This document shows, piece after piece, positions 48,948-56,742 of a DNA stretch of 64,000 nt (the first letter of the stretch is position 1; each line of letters begins with the position of its first letter). Below the pieces are notes generated by a model. It worked only from the letters and a program-made list of their open reading frames with translations, ran no database searches and was not told where the DNA came from. Location of the stretch: NCBI GenBank assembly GCA_965232255.1, contig OZ246962.1, positions 1-64,000 of the forward strand, given 5' to 3'. The stretch is from Endozoicomonas sp965232255. GTDB lineage: Bacteria > Pseudomonadota > Gammaproteobacteria > Pseudomonadales > Endozoicomonadaceae. Position numbers and translations under genes: made by a program.

Positions 48948-49250
48948 TACATTAGTATTATTAGTCGAGGTGTCATCACTGACGGCAACGCACTAGTAGT
49001 CTATCATGAACTCCTACACTGTTGTCCTGCAAAAATTTCATTGTTGCTCAAAGAGATTGACTTACGTCACTTGTTGCGTAAACGACAATGGCGTGATTAC
49101 GTGGAAAATGTGTGCCAGAGTTTTCAGTTGTCTTTTTTTAACATCCTCTCGCAGCTAAGCCGTGAAGTGGTCTAATAACTTTGGACACCTCGTTAAACAC
49201 AATAGTGCAGTTGATGACGAGGTAGAAAGACAGTCGGCAGCAGAGTGAAT
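48948..49250. other. Divergent intergenic region, 303 bp
   Basis: Separates the porin operon (minus) from the RING-ankyrin gene (plus). The plus-strand frame ending at 49175 has a protein-like last 44 codons (LLKEIDLRHLLRKRQWRDYV) but no ATG start, ribosome-binding site or family match. It could be the tail of a degraded gene. Promoters of both flanking genes should lie here. Confidence 0.5.
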
Positions 49251-51008
49251 ATGTCGGAACTTTCCGCTGCTGATTTTTGTCCTACCGGTCACGTCATCTC
49301 AAAACAGGTGAAAAAGATGGACAGTTTGGAAAACAACGCCAGAGAGGGACTGCTTTATTGCATTGTCTGCCAGGAGCAGGAAAGCAGTATCAGCGGGCAG
49401 CTTGGCGACCGCACACTGGTGAAAACGTCCTGCAACCCGATACCCCACGTTTATCACATGAAATGCATCACCGACTGGCTTGACAAACAGGCGGACGAGC
49501 GGGCGCTTGACGAGCGACAATGTGCTCTTTGCAAGCAACCGGCACTGCCGGTGATTAAACTGGGCGGCAGCACTATCCTTGATGATGAATCACCATATTG
49601 TGAGTCCCTGATGCTTAATGCATGCCGTACTGGCGATCAGAAAACGATCAGAATGCTGATGGCCCAGGATGAGAGTTTAGGCAATCGGATGTACCGGTCG
49701 GCACTGACCGGTCATCCTGTTCAGCCTTTAACTGTGGCCATCGAACATGGTTATATCGATTGCGCCCGTTACCTGATCAACAGCACTACGGATTTCAATG
49801 GATTACTTCACATAGCTGCCAGAACAGGAGCTGTCGAATCCCTAAAGTTTCTGGTGAATTATGCAGACATCAATGCTGTCGATGAGTCAGGCAAAACGCC
49901 GCTGCGCATCGCTGCTGAGAACGGCCATACCACATTCCTGAAGGCTCTGGTCGCTATCAGTGGAGTCAATCTTGATGCTGGCGACAAGGATGGCAATACT
50001 CTCTTGCACTTTGCTGCTTTAAGGGGCCAGACAGAATGCCTGAAGTGGCTGATCCACACCGGAGCAGATATCAACGCCGCCAATCAGTATGGCAATACGC
50101 CCCTGCACTACGCCGGCCAAAGACGTAATAGGATAGGTACCCTTAAAGCGTTATTGAATACTCCCGGCATTTTGGTCAATGCGAAGAATAACCATGGCTT
50201 GGTGCCCCTACACTTTGCTGCTGCAAGTTGTTCAGACTCTGTCACAGCGTTGCTGACCGTTCCCGGTATTCTGGTTAATGAGAAAGATAAGATTGGTAAT
50301 GTGCCCCTGCACTTCGCTGCCTTGAGCGAAAGCGCACTGCCTATTAAGGCGTTGCTGACCGCTCCGGACATCCTGGTTAATGAGAAGAATAACCAGGGCC
50401 GTCTGCCCCTGCACGAAGCTGCCAACAGTGGTGAGGCAGACTGCGTCAAGGCGTTATTGACCGCTCCCGACATTCTGGTCAATGAGAAAGATAACGATGG
50501 CTGTTTGCCCCTGCACCATGCGGTTATTAATGGCAGCCCAGAATGCGTTACGGCGTCATTGACCGCTCAGGGCGTTCTGGTCAATGAAAAGGATAACGAT
50601 GGCTATCTGCCCCTGCACTACGCTGCCCAAAAAGGCGACGTTGACTTTGTCAGGGCATTACTGCGCGCTCCGGGTATTCTGGTCAATGAGAAGAGTGACG
50701 ATGGCAACGTACCACTGCACTTCGCGGCCAAGAATGGCGACGAAGAAACCATCAGGGCATTACTGACCATTCCCGCCATTCTGGTCAATGAGAAAGATAA
50801 CGATGGCAAGGTACCACTGCATTTCGCTGCCGAGAGTGGCGAGGCAGAGGCTGTCGAAGCATTATTGGACACTCCCGGCATTCTGGTCAATGGGAAGGAT
50901 TGCCATGGACTGGAACCTCTGGACTATGCTTCCAACGAAAAGTGCAGAGATCTCCTGATTAAGAGCAGGACAACGAACAACAGGGATACAATTTTCATTG
51001 AGCAATAG
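49251..51008 (+). CDS. RING-H2 finger and ankyrin-repeat protein, candidate ubiquitin-ligase effector
   Basis: 585 residues from ATG 49251 (a GTG two codons earlier is also open). Residues 37-94 show C-x2-C-x20-C-x4-H-x2-H-x2-C-x18-C-x2-C (YCIVCQEQ, SCNPIPHVYHMKC, QCALCKQP). This is the cysteine/histidine order of a RING-H2 finger, with one more residue than usual between the third Cys and first His. From about residue 125 to 570 run some twelve ankyrin repeats of about 33-34 residues (GNVPLHFAAKNGDEETIRALL type). RING-ankyrin architecture is typical of eukaryotic E3 ubiquitin ligases. In bacteria it points to an effector acting in host cells. No signal peptide is seen. The neighbours are an IS remnant and a broken restriction locus, so acquisition is likely. 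Confidence 0.8.
   Translation: MSELSAADFCPTGHVISKQVKKMDSLENNAREGLLYCIVCQEQESSISGQLGDRTLVKTSCNPIPHVYHMKCITDWLDKQADERALDERQCALCKQPALPVIKLGGSTILDDESPYCESLMLNACRTGDQKTIRMLMAQDESLGNRMYRSALTGHPVQPLTVAIEHGYIDCARYLINSTTDFNGLLHIAARTGAVESLKFLVNYADINAVDESGKTPLRIAAENGHTTFLKALVAISGVNLDAGDKDGNTLLHFAALRGQTECLKWLIHTGADINAANQYGNTPLHYAGQRRNRIGTLKALLNTPGILVNAKNNHGLVPLHFAAASCSDSVTALLTVPGILVNEKDKIGNVPLHFAALSESALPIKALLTAPDILVNEKNNQGRLPLHEAANSGEADCVKALLTAPDILVNEKDNDGCLPLHHAVINGSPECVTASLTAQGVLVNEKDNDGYLPLHYAAQKGDVDFVRALLRAPGILVNEKSDDGNVPLHFAAKNGDEETIRALLTIPAILVNEKDNDGKVPLHFAAESGEAEAVEALLDTPGILVNGKDCHGLEPLDYASNEKCRDLLIKSRTTNNRDTIFIEQ
50150..50920 (+). repeat. Tandem ankyrin-coding DNA repeats of about 100 bp
   Basis: Inside the RING-ankyrin gene, units of about 99-102 bp recur with high base identity around the string TCTGGTCAATGAGAA and the encoded core ILVNEKDNDG. 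At least seven successive units are evident. Such similarity at DNA level suggests recent expansion by unequal recombination, so copy number may vary between strains. Confidence 0.8.
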
Positions 51009-51011
51009 CAA

Positions 51012-51256
51012 TGGCTAGGAGCTGTTGATCTCAAATCCTATGGGTAAACCTATAGCATCAACAGCCATATGAATTTTACTGGTCAGACCACCTCTACTTT
51101 TACCAATACCTTCTACCTTCGGAGTCTGCTGAGGCTGCACCACTACTGTTACTGTGTTGGTGAGCCTTAGTGTAGCTGCCATCTATGAATACCCATTCCA
51201 GGTCAGGATCTTGCACCAGAGCTTGGAATATCCGGTGTTTGTCAACAAAGTTGTCG
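51012..51256 (-). mobile_element. IS5-family (IS427-like) transposase remnant
   Basis: On the minus strand, one frame encodes KHRIFQALVQDPDLEWVF then IDGSYTKAHQHSNSSG, a DDE-transposase segment. A frame shifted by two bases continues with VEGIGKSRGGLTSKIHMAVD then AIGLPIGFEINSS before a stop. This matches IS5-family elements of the two-frame IS427 type. Both ends of the gene are missing and no terminal inverted repeats are seen, so it is a dead fragment. It starts only a few bases after the RING-ankyrin stop codon. Confidence 0.75.
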
Positions 51257-51325
51257 CCTCAACTCAGCCAGTTTTATCTAGTTGTCCAGTTGCCTGTCGA
51301 TCAGGGTTTAGGCTGTTCCCACTCA

Positions 51326-51441
51326 TCACAACTCACCTCCCAATTCCTGCTCAATTTCTTCCACACTGGGCACACTGGGCAGTTGCGATTGCAGGTTCTC
51401 CGGCAACGATTGCGTCAGTTGATATTCCGAGGCTCTCACTA
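51326..51441 (-). pseudogene. C-terminal remnant of a DUF1016/YhcG nuclease gene
   Basis: The minus-strand frame ends with SEYQLTQSLPENLQSQLPSV and a final EEIEQEL, the usual C terminus of DUF1016 (YhcG, PD-(D/E)XK nuclease) proteins. The matching N-terminal part is at 52028-52405 on the same strand. The middle, including the nuclease domain, is missing and replaced by repeats and a GIY-YIG gene. Confidence 0.7.
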
Positions 51442-51445
51442 CGTC

Positions 51446-51465
51446 ATTCCCGCGAAGGCGGGAAT
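51446..51465. repeat. Palindromic repeat copy A
   Basis: Twenty-base palindrome ATTCCCGC-GAAG-GCGGGAAT, flanked by GTC on the left. It is in opposite orientation to copies B and C. The string is a well-known kind of dispersed palindrome in proteobacteria, recognisable in translation as VIPAKAGI. It abuts the C-terminal DUF1016 remnant, marking one boundary of the cassette. Confidence 0.85.
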
Positions 51466-51520
51466 CCATGGTGAACGATGAACGTCTTAACCCGCCTGTT
51501 TCTCGTTTGTGGGAGGGATA

Positions 51521-51541
51521 GATTCCCGCCTTCGCGGGAAT
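51521..51541. repeat. Palindromic repeat copy B
   Basis: G plus ATTCCCGC-CTTC-GCGGGAAT, followed by GACGGCAGA. The first 30 bases are identical to copy C at 51965-51994 and in the same orientation. It is inverted relative to copy A, 56 bp away. It lies 116 bp past the GIY-YIG stop codon. Confidence 0.85.
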
Positions 51542-51646
51542 GACGGCAGAGTAGGCGGCAATGACGGTTGAGTACGAGGGAGTGGCGGTTGAGTACGAGG
51601 GATTGACGACCGAGTACGCAGAAACGACAGTAGTTACATATAAAGC
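51542..51646. repeat. Degenerate 21-bp tandem array next to copy B
   Basis: Five successive 21-base units (starting 51542, 51563, 51584, 51605, 51626), most beginning GACG or GGCG with a central GAGTA. They degrade away from the palindrome. Copy B itself, with its leading G, is also 21 bases, so it reads as the first unit of the array. On the minus strand they translate as seven-residue repeats (SYSTATP / SYSTVIA). Confidence 0.7.
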
Positions 51647-51657
51647 AGTACAGCCAA

Positions 51658-51948
51658 TCATTGAATGCTCTCCCATAGATCATTCCAATGAAGGTTTTTT
51701 TCTTCAATCAAATTAATTTTCCATTGCCGATTCCACTTTTTAATCTGCTTTTCACGGGTGATAGCAGACTCCATCGTTTCATGAAGTTCAAAGTAAACCA
51801 GTGTATGAACCTGATACTGCTGAGTGAAACCGGGGGTCTGGTCATTTTTGTGTTGCCAGATTCGTTGAACCAGATTGCTGGTTACTCCGACATAGAGAGT
51901 GCCATTTTTCTTGCTTGCCAGTATGTAGACGCAGGGCTGTTTAGGCAT
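51658..51948 (-). CDS. GIY-YIG endonuclease domain protein
   Basis: 96 residues forming a single GIY-YIG/URI domain: the paired motif is CVYILASKKNGTLYVGVTSN (YIL...YVG), with catalytic-type Arg in LVQRIWQHK and Glu in TREKQIKKWNRQWK. Length and layout match the small stand-alone YhbQ-like group. It lies between two direct copies of a palindromic repeat (B and C), its start codon 16 bp from copy C, inside a broken DUF1016 gene. The domain cuts DNA. In this setting it could be the mobilising enzyme of the repeat unit, or merely carried with it. Confidence 0.9.
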   Translation of the reverse strand: MPKQPCVYILASKKNGTLYVGVTSNLVQRIWQHKNDQTPGFTQQYQVHTLVYFELHETMESAITREKQIKKWNRQWKINLIEEKNLHWNDLWESIQ

Positions 51949-51964
51949 TATTGGATACCCTGTG

Positions 51965-51985
51965 GATTCCCGCCTTCGCGGGAAT
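51965..51985. repeat. Palindromic repeat copy C
   Basis: Same sequence and orientation as copy B, including the following GACGGCAGA (30 identical bases in all). It marks the boundary between the GIY-YIG gene and the DUF1016 N-terminal remnant. Confidence 0.85.
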
Positions 51986-52027
51986 GACGGCAGAATGTGC
52001 GGGAATGTCGGCGGTGTGTGTGGGGAT
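51986..52027. repeat. Two further 21-bp units next to copy C
   Basis: Two 21-base units (51986-52006 and 52007-52027) continue from the palindrome with the same period as the array beside copy B. The first nine bases are identical to those after B. They end where DUF1016 homology begins. Confidence 0.65.
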
Positions 52028-52401
52028 GATCTGTAAATTGTGTCCCCAGGGCACTTGAGCTAATTGGGCAACAGCCTGTTGCCCAATTGCCTGATCCCAT
52101 GAGTAAAAAAGGAACCACTGCCGAATGCATTTCAGGTTTCGTTCAGAAAAGCCTTTGATGTCAGGGAATGCTTTCATCAGGTCTTTGCTGAGCTGTTTTA
52201 AAAAACCATCGCCCCAGTTAGCCGTGGACTGGCGCTGAACAATATCGATCCCCAGCTCCCAGTAGAAAATCAGCAGGGTGGTGTTTACCTGAACAGCGGC
52301 CTTGATCTGGGTTTGCTGCACCTTTTGTTTGAGGTCTTTTAACCACTGCTTGTAGTCACTGTTGTGATTAAGGCCGAGGCTGGTGCTGTTGTTCGCCTTG
52401 C

Positions 52402-54427
52402 TCATGAATGCACCTCCGCCAGCAGGCCCATAATCCGCTTACTGACCGCATCCAGATCGGCATCAATGGCTTCCAGAGAGCGTGGTGGCTGGTACTGATA
52501 GAAGTGCCGGTTAAAGGGGATTTCATAACCGACAATGCCGATCTCGCCGTCTTTGTCGTCGCACTTGTCGGCGTTGATCCAAGCATCGGGCACATGGGGC
52601 GCTACTTCCCGGTTGAAGTAGGTTTCGATCAGTGTGGTGGTGCTGACTGTTGGATCAAGAGGGACATTTTCATTATCCCGCAGGTCGCCATCGGACTGGA
52701 ACTCGACCACTTTGCCCTTGTACATGAATGCGCCGCACAGTGGTTGTGCTTCTTTATGTTCAGGATGAACGGTATGCGGCGGAGTCAGGGATGACTTGGA
52801 GCCGCCCTTCAGTACCTTTTTAACAACGGGTTCGGCCTCTGGATTTTTGCTTGGGCGCATAGCGGAGACCTTCGATCGCGTCATCGGTGATCTGGGCTGA
52901 CAGTCGCAGCGGACGCTCAATGATAATACGTCGGTAACCGAATTCGTGACTATCAAAGATTTTGCTGGCAAAGGTTTTGGGTGCTTCAACCTTGGCGTTG
53001 GCCGACTGCCTGCCCCGGTTACTTTTCGGTTCAGCCGGTTTGCTCAGTACCTGCGGTTCAATGACCTCAAGGGCTCCAAAGCTGCGGGTGATGGTTTTAA
53101 TGTCGTCATCGCTCATCAGGTTGCGCTTGGAACCCAGGGACTTACGCATTTTGCCGCACAGGTTTACCCCGTTAATGAGCTGCACCTTACCTTTACGGGT
53201 TGAATCCTTCTTGTTAGACAGCACCCAGACATAGGTGACAATGCCGGTGTTGTAGAACATATCAGTAGGCAGGGCGACGATGGCTTCGAGCAGGTCGGCT
53301 TCAAGGATGTAACGGCGAATTTCACTTTCACCGCTGCCTGCACCACCGGTAAATAAAGGCGAGCCGTTGAGAATGATACCGATACGGCCACCGTTGTCGG
53401 TGTTATCCCTGAGTTTGCTGATCAGGTGCATCAGAAACAGCAGAGAACCGTCAGACATCCGAGGCAGCCCAGGGCCGAAACGACCGTCAACGCCCTTGAA
53501 GGTGTGTTCGTCTTTGATCTCGCCTTCGATCTTCTTCCAGTCCACACCGAATGGGGGATTGGAGAGCATGTAATCGAACTGGTCGGCCACCAGTTGATCG
53601 TTAGACAGGGTGTTGCCCAATTTAATACGGCTGACATCCTGTCCTTTGATCAGCATATCCGCTTTACAGATGGTGTAGGACTCCGGGTTCAGCTCCTGAC
53701 CAAAGGCACGCATCACCGCTTTCGGATTCAGGCTGTGCACATACTCCATACCGGAAGACAGGAAGCCGCCGGTACCCGCTGTCGGGTCATAGATGGTGCG
53801 GATAATGCCTTCTTTGGTCAGGGCATCGTCGTCTTCCATAAACACCAGCGAGGTGGTGAGGCGCACGATGTCCCGTGGGGTAAAGTGTTCACCGGCAGTC
53901 TCGTTAGAGCCTTCCGCAAACCGGCGGATCAGTTCTTCAAAGACTAGCCCCATATCGTGATTGGAGATTTTGGCCGGACTGAGATCGGTACTGGCGAATT
54001 TGCCTACCACCTTGTACAACAGGTCAGCTTCGTTCAGGGTGCCAATGAATTCATCAAACCGGAAATGCTCAAAGATCTCCCGCGCATCTTTGGAGAAACA
54101 CTGGATATAGGTTTCCAGGTTAGATTTGATATCCCCGTGACCCAGCTTCGACAGGTTCATGGGCGAGGCATTGTAGAACGATAACCCGCCCGTTGCCCGC
54201 AACAGCAGTTTCTCCATACCGTCTTCCGGCAGGTTCATCACTTTCACTTTTTCATACTGTGCCAGCACATCGTTCTTACTGGATTCCAGCACGCACTCCA
54301 GGCGACGTAAAAGAGTAAAAGGAAGAATGATGCGACCGTACTGGGACTGTTTGAAGTCACCGCGCAGTAGATCGGCGACAGACCAGATAAAGGCAGCAAG
54401 GTTGTTGTGAGACTGGGTACTGGGCAT
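52402..54427 (-). pseudogene. hsdM: hsdM, type I restriction-modification methyltransferase subunit, frameshifted
   Basis: The first 500-odd codons (from 54427) encode an N6-adenine methyltransferase. It has a helical N domain (MPSTQSHNNLAAFIWSVADL), an AdoMet motif DPTAGTGGFLSSG and a catalytic NPPFG. At 52844-52848 a run of five A (minus strand) breaks the frame, and the ORF ends 25 bases on. The correct C terminus (EVAPHVPDAWINAD ... GYEIPFNRHFYQYQPPRSLE) continues in another frame to 52402. Removing one A restores a continuous protein (PKQNPEAEPVVKK). The gene is therefore inactivated, or the base is a sequencing error. No hsdS or hsdR is in the window. Confidence 0.88.
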
Positions 54428-54789
54428 GGGCAGTACTTGGAATCAAAAAGAAATAATGCCAGGGGTACAACGACTGGGCAGCCTCATTGCCATGGATAGG
54501 TTGGCAGTCCCTAAAACCCGGCTACAGGAATTCATAGTCCGGGAAAGTGTACCGCTAATCGGGAGTTGGATGTAGTCGGGTCGATGGATAAGCTGAGACT
54601 AAAGCACACCTTGATGGCTACAGCTCAAATGCGGGACATTAATCCATTTAGCAAAATCAGCGTTATCAAAAATGAAGACATCAATTTGTTAGAACAGAAT
54701 GATTGGGAAAAAGTGTTAGAACCGTGTTAGAACGGGATTTTAGAGAAGGTTTTGAGAGGAGGAAAAATAACATAACTTGTTGATTCTTA
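54428..54789. other. Intergenic stretch between hsdM and tRNA-Arg, 362 bp
   Basis: No gene is recognised. An octamer GTTAGAAC occurs three times within 46 bp (54688, 54715, 54726). The stretch is A/T-rich near the tRNA. It may be residual island DNA on the 3' side of the tRNA. Confidence 0.5.
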
Positions 54790-54866
<77 letters not shown>

Positions 54867-55202
54867 ACTGCTGAAGCGGCTGCCCCAGCGGTTGCCAATA
54901 ATACTGATCTGCCCTTGGGCTGTCTATGATTTTTTGTTGTCGCCGTAGAAACCAGTAGCTGGGCTTTATATTGCTATATTACCCGCCATACTACCCACCA
55001 GCAGGCACTGACATTCCCCAGGCACTATAACCGTATTCACCACACCAACCAGCGTATAAACCGCTACCTCAGCAAAAGTGATTGATCTATAATCCGAGGG
55101 ATAAAAATAAGGGCAATGGTCGGCATTTATTGGCTGTTATCTGCCTGTGCGAAGTCTGGCATGGGTCGGCCATTGATCAAGGGGACAAGCGAGGGGGTTG
55201 GT
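54867..55202. other. Intergenic stretch upstream of the cytochrome gene, 336 bp
   Basis: No coding sequence is supported. A frame extending the cytochrome gene to 55116 would bury its signal peptide and is rejected. The promoters of the tRNA and the cytochrome gene probably lie here. Confidence 0.5.
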
Positions 55203-55637
55203 ATGCGTGCGTTGGTACTGTTTTTCGGAGGGCTGTTTGCATCGCTGGTGTTTGCCAAAGCAGCCATTGAGCTTGATCCGACGACTCGTGGTGAGATCAG
55301 CGAACGTATTGCGCCCATCGGTTCGGTATGCCTGACCGGTGAAGAGTGCGCCAGTGCAGTCAAGGCAGTCGTCAGTACCAGCAGCAGCCCAAGAACTGGA
55401 GATGCTATTTATGGTCAGTACTGCATAGCCTGTCATGCAACAGGTCTGCTGGGTGCCCCGATAAAAGACGACAATGCCGCGTGGCTGGCGGCCGAGAAAA
55501 AAGCAGGCGGATTCAACCAACTGCTGGCCAATGCAATAAACGGCATCCGTAGCATGCCTGCCAAGGGTACTTGCATGGATTGTTCTGATGAAGAGATCAG
55601 CATCAGCATCCAGTACATGAGCGGCCTTAAACCCTGA
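55203..55637 (+). CDS. Cytochrome c5 family periplasmic c-type cytochrome
   Basis: 144 residues from ATG 55203, which starts a clean signal peptide (MRALVLFFGGLFASLVFAKA) and has a G-rich GCGAGGGGG just upstream. The single haem motif CIACH is at Cys74-Cys77-His78. Later come a candidate Met ligand in SMPAKG and the CMDCSDEEI block, whose cysteine pair is typical of class I cytochrome c5. It is a periplasmic electron carrier, probably to a terminal oxidase. A second cysteine pair (SVCLTGEEC) lies before the haem domain in a region outside the usual core. It ends 3 bp before the convergent uspE-like stop. Confidence 0.92.
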   Translation: MRALVLFFGGLFASLVFAKAAIELDPTTRGEISERIAPIGSVCLTGEECASAVKAVVSTSSSPRTGDAIYGQYCIACHATGLLGAPIKDDNAAWLAAEKKAGGFNQLLANAINGIRSMPAKGTCMDCSDEEISISIQYMSGLKP

Positions 55638-55640
55638 GCA

Positions 55641-56609
55641 TCAGTTGTTGGCGGTTTCTGCCAGTGGGCTGATAAACCCTTCCGGCTTCACCGCCAAAAT
55701 AGAACAGTAGATGCTGTTTATGACGGTCTCGGCGGTGTTGCCCACCAGAATGCCTTCCTTGCGCCGCCCCAGCGTCCCCATAACCATCACATCCGCATTC
55801 AACTCATTGACCAGCTGTTGAATCTCAGTGGCAGGATTACCTCGTAACAAGTGGGTTACCACCGACAAACGCTCATCATTTTCTTTCACGCCCACTTCCT
55901 GCATCATCTCCTGCAACTTGTTGTGGTAGCGTCGCTGGGTAATTTCCTGAAGTTCGTACAGCTCTTCATCAGAAAGGGTTTTCAACGAACGTCGGGTTAG
56001 CGGCACATTCCAGACAGAAACCAAATGCAGCTCAGCACGCTCCTGGCTGGCCAGATAAACGCCATACTGCAACAGGGTACGATTCAGGTCGTGGGCGTCT
56101 GAGTCAGGGTCGCCTACGTCCATCGCCACGATAATTTTGCCGTGCGAGTCCGGCTGCTGGTCGCGGTCTGCCATCATCAAAATGGGTACCGGACACTTTC
56201 GCAGTAACGCCAGGTCATTGCCGGTTAACTGCTTACGCATCAGGGTCCCACCGGCATCGGCCAATTTGATCACCAGATCAATATTGTGCTCCTTAATCAC
56301 CCGGTAAACCGCCTGACGCGGGCGCCCCAGAACAATCAGGGTTTTCGCTTCAATACCCTGCTCCCAGGCTAGGGCTTTAAGGTGTTCCAGTTCATCTGCC
56401 AACTGTTGGCGCAAGTGATCTTCCAGCCTTTTTTCCAGCGGGATGAACTGCAAGTGGTGCAAAGCTTCCAGACTCTGGTCAAACAGGGCGATCAACAACG
56501 TGGCCCGATTATCCAGTGCCAGTCGAAAAGCCTGATACAGTTCCAGCTCTGATGTGTGTTGCCGGGTAACGGCCAGAAGAATTGAGCGAAAGGCGTGCAT
56601 TGATGTCAT
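55641..56609 (-). CDS. uspE: Tandem universal stress protein (UspE-like)
   Basis: 322 residues with two UspA domains (about 1-150 and 155-315). The first starts FRSILLAVTRQHTSE. The second ends with the nucleotide-binding loop MGTLGRRKEGILVGNTAE followed by SILAVKPEGF, the G-x2-G-x9-G type pattern of ATP-binding Usp proteins. Length and tandem form match E. coli UspE (316 aa), linked to stress survival, motility and aggregation. It stands alone, convergent with the cytochrome gene and divergent from the potF-like gene. Confidence 0.9.
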   Translation of the reverse strand: MTSMHAFRSILLAVTRQHTSELELYQAFRLALDNRATLLIALFDQSLEALHHLQFIPLEKRLEDHLRQQLADELEHLKALAWEQGIEAKTLIVLGRPRQAVYRVIKEHNIDLVIKLADAGGTLMRKQLTGNDLALLRKCPVPILMMADRDQQPDSHGKIIVAMDVGDPDSDAHDLNRTLLQYGVYLASQERAELHLVSVWNVPLTRRSLKTLSDEELYELQEITQRRYHNKLQEMMQEVGVKENDERLSVVTHLLRGNPATEIQQLVNELNADVMVMGTLGRRKEGILVGNTAETVINSIYCSILAVKPEGFISPLAETANN

Positions 56610-56742
56610 CCCAAACCGAAAACAACCCTACTGAGTATCGCAGGAATTGGCTGCGCTGCCCGGCAACACTTGTATAAAAATTCACCTGTCTTATAATTTC
56701 GCTCCCACTTCTTCCCCACGACTAAAGGTTCACGGCACGGTT

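Larger units (their letters stand above)
51941..52405 (-). pseudogene. N-terminal remnant of a DUF1016/YhcG nuclease gene
   Basis: The frame starts MSKANNSTSLGLNHNSDYKQ and carries the DUF1016 N-terminal domain (AVQVNTTLLIFYWELGIDIV, FSERNLKCIRQWFLFY, then AQVPWGHNLQII). Similarity stops at about 52028, and the frame then reads through the repeat DNA (SAVIPAKAGIHRVSNNA) to a chance stop. The start overlaps the hsdM stop by 4 bp, so it was coupled to hsdM. Intact family members are about 330-380 residues with a C-terminal PD-(D/E)XK nuclease, which is absent here. Confidence 0.85.

Noticed and set aside
48420..49175. Plus-strand frame with a protein-like tail (LLKEIDLRHLLRKRQWRDYV)
   Set aside because: Most of it is antisense to the porin gene. 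The last 44 codons could be a gene relic but have no proper start or match.
51521..52027. Possible CRISPR array
   Set aside because: The 21-bp units are contiguous without unique spacers, degrade steadily, and no cas genes are present; they are tandem/palindromic repeats.
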